From positions 62,001-126,000 of the forward strand of contig JAMYHX010000026.1 in assembly GCA_025529335.1 (NCBI GenBank): a stretch of 64,000 nucleotides of DNA. Reading direction: 5' to 3'. Below are positions 1 through 9,740 of the stretch, piece by piece. The stretch's first letter is position 1. The number at the start of each line of letters is the position of its first letter. The notes below the pieces were generated by a model. That model was not told where the DNA came from. It searched no databases and was given only the letters and a program-made list of their open reading frames with translations. Source of the stretch: Rhizopus sp. PT2906. Taxonomy: Eukaryota > Mucoromycota > Mucoromycetes > Mucorales > Rhizopodaceae. The position numbers and the translations under genes are program-made.

Positions 1-1141
1 TCTCCTTTTGGATTGACTTTGGCTTGACTCGAGTAGGCGGTCAGGCGTCATGGCGTGTGCCTCTTTGTCTCCAAATGTTCTTTGCCATCTTGCTTGGCCT
101 CGGTATCCTCTGTTTCCCTTTCTCGCCTCGTTGGCTTATGGGTCAAGGAAGGGAGGAAGAAGCATTACGTGTGATCTCCAAGTTACGTCGTCTTCCTCAA
201 GACCACCCATTAGTCATTGAAGAATGGAAAGAAATTAAAGTCTCTGTTGAATTTGATCGTCAAGTCGAACGTGAACAGTATCCTCAATATGTCGACAAGG
301 GACGTAAAGGTCGACTGATGATCGGACTCATGGGTTACCGAGATCTGTTCAGAAAAGGCATTTTTAATCGTCTTGCTATTGGTAGCATCATCATGTTCTT
401 CCAGCAATTTTCCGGTGTTAATGCATTAATTTATTATGCACCCAAAATTTTCCAGTCAGTCGGATTAACCGGTACTTCCGTGTCTCTTTTGGCAACAGGC
501 GTCGTTGGTATTATCAATTTCGTCATGACCTTCCCTACCGTATTCCTGCTGGATATTGTTGGCCGTAAACGCACACTTATGGTTGCCTCTATTGTTATGG
601 CTATCTGTATGATCATTGTCGCCATCATCACAGCCCTCTTCCAACATGATTGGCCAAATCATACGGCTGAAGGATGGGTCTCAGTTGCCTTCATTTATAT
701 CTTTATTGCCAACTTTGCTTATGGTTGGGGCCCTATCGCTTGGGTCATTGCTGCTGAAATCTTCCCTTTGAGAGCTCGTGCAAAGGCAATGAGTGTAACA
801 ACTTCTGCAAACTGGATGTGTAACTTCATTATTGGTCTTATTGTACCTACTATGCTGGCAAACATTACGTATGGCACCTACATCTTCTTTGCTTGCTTCT
901 TGGTGTTGTCATTCTTCTTTGTTTGGTTGTTTGTACCAGGTAATTCAAGCAAAAAAATGACTTCATTCTTGCATAATACTCATCCTTATCTCTTATAGAA
1001 ACAAAGGGTCGTTCACTTGAAGAAATGGATGAAATCTTTGGTGGACAATCAGCCGTCCGTGATGCTGAAATTATGAACCAAGTGCAAAACAGGGTCAATC
1101 AGTCAAGCATACCAGTCGAAACAAAGGGAAGATCTGCTTAA
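1..1141 (+). CDS. MFS sugar transporter, 3' part
   Basis: The gene enters the window from the left in frame (codons begin at base 3) and ends at TAA 1139-1141. Exons seen are 1-939 and 999-1141, with a GT-AG intron at 940-998 whose splice joins the codon for Glu in PETKGRSLEE. That motif, the FQQFSGVNALIYYAPKIF segment, the GRK loop after a central membrane helix and the SWRVPLCLQ start of the cytoplasmic loop are hallmarks of the fungal hexose and polyol transporters (sugar porter family). At least six hydrophobic helices of the C-terminal half are visible. It should move sugar across the plasma membrane; the substrate cannot be read from sequence. The N-terminal half lies outside the window. 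It is convergent with the PKA gene, with 143 bases between the stop codons. Confidence 0.93.
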
Positions 1142-1284
1142 GCTTTTCCCTGCACTATAATTAAATTATTTGTATACATATTGTGTTAATATCATTATTA
1201 AATATCTATTTTTTTTTGTATATGTGTGTAGTCCATTCGTTTTTGAACTCGATAAAAAAAAAGAAAACACTATATTATTTTATT

Positions 1285-2657
1285 TTAAAAATCAGGGAAT
1301 TTATCTCTGTAAAGATCTTGACACGGTGTACCATATTGTTCATTTGTTTCTGGATATCTGTCAAAGTGACTTGCATCACCATCCCCGCGTATCTGAGGAA
1401 CGTACGGAGGTCGAACCTGACGACTGGCAATTCGAGCAAAATCTACGCCAAAGAACCATGGATGATTCTTGATATCATCTGCTCCATTCTTAAGATTACC
1501 ATAGCGACGAGACAAATCGGCTGTAATGAGGTGCTTTAACAAATCCTTTGCATTTGGGTCAAAATAAGATGGCCAGCGAATCTTTCCCTGGATGATCTTT
1601 TCATACAGTTTGAGATGATCGTCATCGTAAAATGGTGGATATCCTGCCAGCATTTCAAAAATCAAGACACCCAAACTCCACCAGTCAACTGCTTTACCAT
1701 AACCTTTGGATTGAATCACTTCCGGAGCTGTGTTGAATAGTAATTAGTCTTTTTCCTCTAAAGCTCGTTCAATTATACCTAAATAGTCAGGTGTACCACA
1801 TAGAGTCCACGTGATATCTGGCACATACTTGGCAAAACCAAAGTCTGTAATTTTGATATGCCCCGTCGCATCCAGTAGCAGATTTTCTGGTTTCAAGTCT
1901 CTGTAGATGATGTTCTTATTGTGAAGGTACTCTAATGCCAATGTAACCTCTGTTGCATAGAATTTGGCGACATGGTCAGGGAATCGTTTACTCTTTCTTA
2001 AAACGCTAAATAGTTCGCCACCAGGGACATAATCCATGACCATATAAAGGTTGGCGTCATCCTGAAATGTACCCCATAAGGTGACAAGGAAGGGATGCGC
2101 AACAGATTCCAAGATATGCTTCTCATTATTGGTATGCTCCACCTGCTTCAATCTTACTACCTCTGTCTTTTTTAGCACTTTGATTGCGTAATATCTACTG
2201 TTGTGCCTTGATTGTGATAAGTGAACTCTACCAAATGATCCTGTTCCCAATGTCCTCAATAAACTAAAGTCATCCAGCTTTAGCTTAGGTTTGTTCTTGC
2301 GTTGATCTAGGATGGCTGAATCATATTGCTTGTGTCGATTTTTAAAAGAAAATTTGCTAGCATTCTCTTTTTATAACCATGTTAGCCCACTATTATTAAA
2401 AAAAGTGTATATTTCCATCTCTTACTGTTCTCTCACAAATAAGAACACAAAATGGTAGAATAATACACTACAACTTTGCAACCACACACACACACACAAT
2501 GTAACTCACCTGTTATGATAGGTCTTGATGTATCAGCTTCTGCAACATGATTTTCTGGTATCTTTGGTAAAGCTGCTTTTTGATTGCAATTTGATGAACT
2601 TGATTCTTCATTCTTGTGATTCTTTGCTTTATCAATGATCTTGTTGAGAAAAGACAT
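1285..2657 (-). CDS. cAMP-dependent protein kinase catalytic subunit
   Basis: Exons (minus strand) are 2510-2657, 1779-2315 and 1285-1727, giving 375 residues. A short N-terminal extension is followed by an AGC kinase core: glycine loop GTGSFGRV (about residues 73-80), AIKVLKK lysine, YRDLKPEN catalytic loop, DFGFAKYV, activation loop TWTLCGTPDYLAPE with the Thr phosphosite, and a C-terminus ending in FPDF, which is typical of PKA. The kinase phosphorylates Ser/Thr targets when cAMP releases the regulatory subunit. The small second intron (51 bases) splits the Ala codon of APE. The acceptor of the first intron was chosen at TTCAG because it restores frame; an AAAAAG acceptor upstream would add about 13 residues. 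That intron carries a CA dinucleotide run. The isoform is not assignable. Confidence 0.92.
2483..2498. repeat. CA microsatellite in PKA intron 1
   Basis: Eight CA units lie close to the donor side of the first PKA intron. This is simple sequence and may vary in length between strains. Confidence 0.8.
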
Positions 2658-4404
2658 TTTTATGGAAAGAGAGAAAAAGAGAGAAAAGGGCAATCTACTC
2701 CTATTTCCCTCTTGTCCACCCCCTCCTGCTGAAGTATTATTCCAATTCCCGATTTTCATATGCCGATCATTAACACATTGTACTCACTTTGAGTAAATGG
2801 TTTGGTCATATCGAAAGAAAGGACCAATACTTTCACACTTGCTAAGGACTCCTTTAATATGGCACGAGCATATAGTGAGTAAAATGCTCAAGATACATGT
2901 GCTTACATTGATTCAATGAATGTTGTACAATGCTCTTTTGTAGTTCCATGTTTATTATTTAATATAAAATACTTGTACGTCTAATGATCACATATATTAT
3001 TTTTATTACAAGTGTGTAATAGAATACCTAGCTTAAGCTTATGAACGACATTATAGCTATTAAGGAGCACTTGTCACTGCGAGAGCTAGGAGTACATGAA
3101 GTTTAGTAAAGGCAATTTCTGAGTAACACTTGGCTTCGTAATAAAGACATATGGCGTCAAGGTTAGTGCGAACAATCAAGGCAAAACGAATAGTCAATTT
3201 CCCTATATAGTTATAAACAGTAGTGCTCGGACGTCGCACAGACAAGGCCATGCACGATTGCTTCTTGGGCGTTTTCTCTCACGGCAACGGCCTATTATTT
3301 TGATCAGCGGTACCATACAATATCATACACATCAACCTTTACTTTAAAAATAATATGCTTCTCGTCAAAGATATAACATATATGCCTAGGTTTTCTCACA
3401 ATGTTCATTGACGACAGTCATCTAGTCTATTCATGAAAGGAGGGGAATCAAAACTGTCTTTGAACACTTACTTCTTGTACTTTATGAAAAAAGTTATAAA
3501 AGATCCTATGCGTGTTACAAAATTGGTAAAATGGTCTCTGTAACATTTAAAAGTATTTGCTCAACACGATCTCCATATCTTTTAGACATTCAAAAAGCCT
3601 TTTACTGCAATCATCTACATATCACGATTAAATCATAAAGTGATAGTAGAGAAGGACAAGAGTTGATTTTTCACTTGGAGTTTCATAAACAAAAGTAGCC
3701 TTGTCTACATCTTTTAAACCATTAATCGATGCCTTTATCAAAAAATAAGCATTACAAAGTATCTGCAAAGGTTAACTAGCAAATAATGCTGGTTCTGCTG
3801 CAACGATTGCAGTGAATTTTGTGCGCTTATGCTATTCCCATTCTATTACAATACTTTAATTTCAGCTGTAGATCAAAAATTAGACGACATTGGTACTATC
3901 ACTTATATATATTGGTTGTTCATAAATAAGCTATCGTCATCTTTTGAATCTACTATATCAGTAGTTCATTTTATAATGACGCTAGAATATCCAAAATGAC
4001 CAAGAATCAACGTTTAGTATGACAGCAGTCAGTGTCCGAGTACAGAGCATGTGGTGTTACAAATGTGTATACTTTTTATATTCTGAGTTTTTGAAAATAA
4101 GTTTCTTCAACAGCAGCCTACGCTGTTCATTTGAAATTACTGTTTGAATTGATTAATAAAATAGAGGAATAACATCAAAGTAACTTTGCAGATATAAATC
4201 AACTGTAATAACCGAGTGATGGAGGCAAATGGCTTAGAGAAAAAAGCACTATAAGCAAGTGCTCCTACCATGCACCTTACACCATAGGCCCTTCAAACGG
4301 TTTGTGTTCAGGGTAGCCATTATTCTCAGGCACAGTTTATGTACTACATAGCATCGCTAGAACAAAAGAATGTTCTTTTCAGTTGCTTTTCTTTTCTTTA
4401 TTTT
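2658..4404. other. intergenic, divergent PKA and methyltransferase
   Basis: AT-rich, with many stops in all frames. The longest open stretch (3060-3251, minus, 63 codons) has no recognisable domain. No RNA gene or repeat stands out. It must hold the promoters of both flanking genes, but no clear TATA box was assigned. Confidence 0.6.
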
Positions 4405-5691
4405 ATGGGCAATTGTTTTACTTCATTTTTAGGATTAAAGAAACGTAATAACCAAAGATCAAATTACCAAAACACTATGGCCTCTATCCAAAAAGTAATC
4501 TCAGAAACTGAATATACTTCTATGGACATTTCAAGAGAGTTTCACTCTGAAGATAAATCAACTTATTGGCTTCCAAAGGATGAGGAAGAACAAAAAAGAT
4601 TGACAGCTGTATGAGACTTGAACAAACGATTCATTAACTATACTAAAGCAGTTTTAAACAGCAACATTTTGCATTTAAAGAATTATATGGAGGGTCATTA
4701 TGCTATTTGCCTACATTTTATATCACATGTTGACTTTTAATCTTATAGAAACGTACTGCCAAGCATAATTCAAAACCTAGATTTTGAAAAGGGTGTCACT
4801 ATACTTGACGTAGGATGTGGATCAGGCGTATGGATGATGGTAAGGCTCAAGCTAATGTTATAATAAACCCGTTTCTTACAAGCTTAGGATATGATCTATG
4901 AATATCCCAATTGCACATTCTATGGCTGTGACATTGTCAACACTGTTAACAAATTGTTAAACTTAGAAAAGCTCAGTTTTAGTTATGGAAACGTTGTCAA
5001 GGGACTTCCGTATCCAGACAACACATTCGATTTTGTGCACATGCGCTTTTTTGTTCTTGCCCTACGAGTAGATGAATGGCCATTGGCAGTAAAGGAAGTC
5101 ATTCGTGTTACAAAGCCTGGGGGATTTATACAACTGTCTGATATTGATGGAAAAGTAAATAGAAAAAAAAAAAAAAAGGCAAGTTTTAGCTGTCTCTAAT
5201 CCGCTTATTTTAGTTACCAAAAGAGACTTCTGTTGCCTATTACAAACTCATGAGCGCAAGTAAGTTTCTCTTGTAAATACTAGATTATTCTTTCACCTTC
5301 CTGAAATCTTTTATTTAAAAGTCCAAGCTGCTTGTAACTCTAGAGGACAAAATGCAGAAATGGGAAAGGAGTTAGACAATCTTGTTAGAGAAAATGATAA
5401 TGTAAAGATAATTCAAGCGGACTATCGAGCATGTAACTTAAGTGAGTATAAAAGATACATACAAACCATTTCATTAATAAGCTCTTGATAGATGAAAACA
5501 CAGCAGCAGCAAAGAAATTTGTATGGGATATAGTGGAAGGCGCAAAAAGTATGCAACCTGCGCTTGGGCCCCTTCTTGGACTGAAAAACAAGGTTGATAT
5601 GGATCTCTTTTCAAAGGAGCTTAAGCATTGCTTGGAAACTAAAGAGTCCTTCTTTTGTCTTAACTCTGTTGCAGCGCAAAAGATTCAGTAA
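4405..5691 (+). CDS. SAM-dependent methyltransferase, possibly N-myristoylated
   Basis: Seven exons: 4405-4608, 4662-4693, 4749-4839, 4888-5154, 5214-5259, 5322-5441 and 5492-5691, giving 319 residues. Class I methyltransferase features are visible: motif I ILDVGCGSGVW, an acidic GCDIV at the end of strand 2, GLPYPDNTFDFVHMR, and VIRVTKPGGFIQLSD. The segment REFHSEDKSTYWLPKDEEEQ upstream of motif I is typical of a large group of fungal methyltransferases whose substrates are mostly unknown. The start gives MGNCFTSF, which fits an N-myristoylation site (Gly2, Thr6) with a possible palmitoyl Cys4, so membrane attachment is inferred. The second intron uses a weak GTCATT donor but restores QHFAFKELYGGN. 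The substrate is unknown. Confidence 0.85.
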
Positions 5692-5794
5692 GATACTTGC
5701 ATGAGTAAACTAAAATTATTCAAGTATGCTTTTTATGGTTACATTATTTGAGTATTCTTTATAAAAATTTATTTATAAGAGCAAATCATATCAA

Positions 5795-6214
5795 TTAGAA
5801 GCCAGCCCAAGCAGGAGCACAGTTACTCCAGCTTCTTGAAGATTGACGAAGCTCCCACTTTCCATTTGACCAATCACTAGCTCTTACAGAGATACTATGA
5901 GCACCACAAGTATCTTTGCTTCTGTTCCAGGAAACGTGGTAGTCAGCATTGTTCACACGAATGTCAGCAGTTACCAAGTTATCAGACTCTCTGAAGGTGC
6001 ATTTGCCTTTATACTTGATGTCGGCATTAATGACCATAGCAACCTGACAATCAGCATGGTCTCTACCATCAGTTTGTATGAAGATTGAAGCTATATCCTT
6101 GGTGCCATTGAGAATGTGTCCTTGATCAGCATCAAAAATAGTACAACAGACGCGTGCATATGCGCTTGCAGTGTAGACAGCCAAAGTAAAGAGTAATGCT
6201 TGAAGGAATTTCAT
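5795..6214 (-). CDS. small secreted cysteine-containing protein
   Basis: Single exon, 139 residues. The first 20 or so residues form a classic signal peptide (basic residue, then LQALLFTLAVYTASAYA, with cleavage likely after AYA). The mature part has six cysteines, starting with a CC pair, and several Asn-X-Ser/Thr sites. No family was recognised. Six cysteines and small size fit a disulfide-bonded extracellular protein. A strong TATA box sits about 45 bases upstream of the ATG, which suits a highly expressed secreted protein. It is convergent with the methyltransferase, with about 100 bases between the stop codons. An effector or wall-associated role would be guesswork. Confidence 0.8.
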   Translation of the reverse strand: MKFLQALLFTLAVYTASAYARVCCTIFDADQGHILNGTKDIASIFIQTDGRDHADCQVAMVINADIKYKGKCTFRESDNLVTADIRVNNADYHVSWNRSKDTCGAHSISVRASDWSNGKWELRQSSRSWSNCAPAWAGF

Positions 6215-6257
6215 GTTGAAAGTTGTAATGTCCCCTTGTAAGCGAAATAAATGTCCC

Positions 6258-6265
6258 TTTATATA
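6258..6265 (-). promoter_or_regulatory. TATA box of the secreted-protein gene
   Basis: TATATAAA on the minus strand, 44-51 bases upstream of the ATG at 6214. Spacing and sequence fit a core promoter element. Confidence 0.6.
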
Positions 6266-7257
6266 TACTTGTAGCTGAGTTCAAGAAAAGCAAAAGGGTT
6301 AGACAAAATGACATGCATCCTCTTGTTGTAAGGTACACTTCTTTAATCTGTACTACCAAATCACATCATATTTCCAAAACATTGTTTAACATTAACATTA
6401 TGCTAAAATAAATTATGTTTCAAACCATTGAAGCGATTAGTAATAGATCAGGTATCAAAAGAGTATACAAGGACATGGAGGAAAGGTGATCAATATCATT
6501 CATAGTGCTTCATTTTAATAAAATGACATTTGGTTAATAGTCCTTAAAGACAGCAAAGAATGCATTGTGTATGTAAACAAGCATGTCTGTCTGAATCGTT
6601 TGAAGAAAGACATACTTTCAAGACAGAAATTGATATCAGTTAAACACGTGTTCATTGAGAAGTAATGTTAACTATCCTGAGACAGTATCATCTTGCACTT
6701 TTTTGATAAATCCTTTACCTTAGTTTATCCCAGCAGTAAAACATGAATAAACAAATTGTTATAGTAATAAAAAGAGAGGCATGTAGTTCTCTGGAGAAGC
6801 GCCCGATTAGGAAGTGTTTAAATGATTAAAATATCATTATACATAGAATGTCTCAATATAATGAAAAATCTCTTATTGATCAATGACATGTTAACGTCGA
6901 AATGGACGCAATCAAGGCTGAATGAGTAACACTCTATTTACCACTTTTGGCGATTGTATGCTGCCTATTTACACCGATTGCAGCGAGCTAATGCCAACAC
7001 TCGCTTGTGTGATTGCCAAGGTGATTTAATTTACTTCTGAAGAGCAGGAAAAAATGAAGGTTGTACCTTCATCCTTAACGGAGATTAAAATGTATCCAAT
7101 ATGTCATCAATTTGACAGTGACTTAATTGTCGGAAATTCATTTTTGATGGTGGAGGGGGTTCAACAGCTATAGTAAGAGTTTTTTTGCTGCTCTTTTTTG
7201 CTCCAGCTCAACCCCCAACTCTTTTTTAATTTCTACTTTAACCTGTCTTTTTCGGTC
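6266..7257. other. intergenic, divergent promoters
   Basis: About 1 kb between the secreted-protein gene and the complex I gene, AT-rich with no open frame of note. The last 80 bases before the complex I ATG are pyrimidine-rich, as in other leaders of this window. Confidence 0.6.
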
Positions 7258-9076
7258 ATGTTGAGAACAGTAACCGCAAAGCGAGGTAATTAGATTGAAA
7301 TGCAATGATTGAACATGTATTAAAGTTAATTCCTCTCAGCAACCAGCTTAGCTCGACATGCTAGAATGATCCCCAGCGCAGTTTCTGTTGCCCGTACATT
7401 TGCCAGTGAAGCTGCGCCCAACCCTGATGCCAATCCTATCACCGGAAAGACCACTTTTGGTAGCCTTTCTGATGAAGACCGTATTTTCACCAATCTTTAC
7501 TCTAAGCACGATTACAGATTAAAGGGCGCATTAAAGCGTGGTGACTGGTACAAGACCAAGGAATTGGTTTTGAAAGGACCTGAATGGATTATTAATGAAA
7601 TGAAGGAATCCGGTCTTCGTGGACGTGGTGGTGCCGGTTTTCCTACCGGTTTAAAGTGGAGTTTTATGAACAAGCCTGCAGACGGACGGTATGTCATATT
7701 GAAAGTTTATATAGAATCAACAAGTAGACTAATTGTCCAACAGTCCTCGTTATCTTGTCATTAATGCTGATGAAGGAGAACCAGGCACCTGTAAAGATCG
7801 TGAAATCCTTCGTGGTGATCCACACAAATTGATCGAAGGTTGTCTTATTGCTGGTTCTGCCATGAAAGCCAATGCTGGTATATATACACTTTTATTTTGC
7901 CCTGAACCCATTTCTAATACAATAATGATAGCATACATCTATATCCGTGGTGAATTTTACAATGAAGCTGCTAACCTCCAAACCGCCATCAATGAAGCCT
8001 ATGAGGCTGGTTTGATTGGCAAGAACGCATGCGGAACTGGGTATGACTTTGACGTTTACATTCACCGTGGTGCTGGTGCTTATATCTGTGGTGAAGAAAC
8101 CAGTTTGATTGAATCTATCGAAGGCAAGCAGGGTAAGCCCAGATTAAAGCCACCATTCCCCGCTGATATCGGTCTCTTTGGCTGCCCCACTACTGTTACT
8201 AACGTTGAAACCGTTGCTGTTGCCCCCACTATTCTCAGAAGGTATAACATATAACCGTCTCATTAGAGCTCTCTAACATTTATTCAGGGGTGGAAAGTGG
8301 TTTGCTGGTTTCGGTCGTCCTCGTAACTCCGGTACTAAGCTCTTCTGTATTTCCGGCCACGTAAACAACCCTTGTACTGTTGAAGAAGAGATGTCTATTC
8401 CTTTGAAAGAACTTATTGAAAAGCACTGTGGAGGTGTTCGCGGTGGATGGGATAACTTGCTCGGTATTGTTCCTGGTGGTTCCTCTGTGCCTGTTCTCCC
8501 CAAGAACATTTGTGACGACGTTTTGTAAGTCATTATTGTTTATCTATTTTCTTGATCTAATGCGTATGATAGAATGGATTTTGATGCTCTTCGTGATGTC
8601 AACTCAGGTCTTGGTACCGGTAAGTAACGCATTGACCACAAATGATATTATATGTGCCGTGACTGATCATATTTGATTTTCAACTTTTTGTGTTTATATA
8701 GCTGGTAAGTTCATATCATTCCTTTTTTGAATGTTGACTAATATTTTGTTTAGCTGTCATTGTCATGGACAAGTCCACAGATATTGTCAGAGCCATTTCT
8801 AGATTCTCCAAGTTTTATCGACACGAATCATGCGGTCAATGTACACCCTGTCGTGAAGGTACTAGATGGCTTGAAGCCATGATGGACCGTTTCGAAGATG
8901 GACGTGGTCATAAAGAAGAAATTGACCAAATCTGGGAATTGACCAAGCAAATCGAAGGACACACCATTTGCGCCCTTGGTGATGCTGCTGCATGGCCAGT
9001 ACAAGGTTTGATTCGTCATTTCCGTCCTGAACTTGAAGAACGCATGGCCAAATTCGACTTAGCAAATAGATCATAA
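7258..9076 (+). CDS. NDUFV1: NADH:ubiquinone oxidoreductase 51 kDa subunit
   Basis: Eight exons: 7258-7285, 7340-7688, 7744-7877, 7932-8241, 8288-8524, 8573-8619, 8702-8704 and 8754-9076, giving 476 residues. This is the FMN- and NADH-binding subunit of mitochondrial complex I (NuoF family). It has GRGGAGFPTG for nucleotide binding, ADEGEPGTCKDRE and GEETSLIESIEG for FMN, and ESCGQCTPCREG plus a later Cys in HTICALGDAAAWP for the 4Fe-4S cluster N3. The N-terminus (MLRTVTAKRATSLARHARM) is a typical mitochondrial presequence. A 3-base exon (CTG) between two consensus introns is needed to give the conserved GLGTAAVIVMD; skipping it would give GLGTAVIVMD. Length fits the family (about 460-490). 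Confidence 0.96.
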
Positions 9077-9740
9077 ACAAACGTTTCTTTTTTCTTTTCT
9101 TTCTTTTGCAGTGTTTAATAAAAAATATTTAAATAATTTTGTATCAATACATCCTTGAGCTAATATGCAAGACTTGTTTTCAGTCAGACACAGCATTTAG
9201 CAAATGACTAGCATAAAGTGGGTACACAATGGTAAGAAAGCCTTGGCTCGGCAAAGAATACGTGGCACCATTTGATCAGGGGCATTTGCTTCAATCAGGG
9301 CTATTCATGTGTCTCATTAAAACATCGCATTGACTATACAAATTTGGTGAAAACTTACGAAAGCGGCATCAAGTAAAAATCTGACCGACTTTTCGGAAAG
9401 TAACAAAAACTTCTTCGTTGTTACCTTAACATGTTTAGAGCTAATTGGTACATCTTTAACTCATGTATCATTATTTAGCCTTCAACCTTGGATTTCAGTC
9501 ATATTAATGCAGCTTTTCTCTACCTTTATTCTTTCTTTTCTCTTTATATATTATATCAGGTAAATGAGATAAAGTTTACGTGTTACCAGTTTCCGCTAAT
9601 GTCCATTTCCTTTTTTGCTTCTTATTCCTCATTTGGGATTCGCTATTTAAAATTGCCGCTGCTTATTTAAAGTGCTTTTGTTTCAAGCTATGACCATTTT
9701 TCCACGCTTTCTTCTTTTCTTTTTTATTTTATTCTTCTTC
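9077..9740. other. intergenic before the aminopeptidase gene
   Basis: AT-rich, with T-rich tracts in the last 150 bases that probably form the core promoter and leader of the aminopeptidase gene. No other feature seen. Confidence 0.6.

Noticed and set aside
9690..9740. Signal peptide on the aminopeptidase from the upstream ATG at 9690
   Set aside because: The extra hydrophobic residues are encoded by a T-rich leader typical of 5' UTRs here, and the body matches cytosolic relatives; kept only as an alternative.
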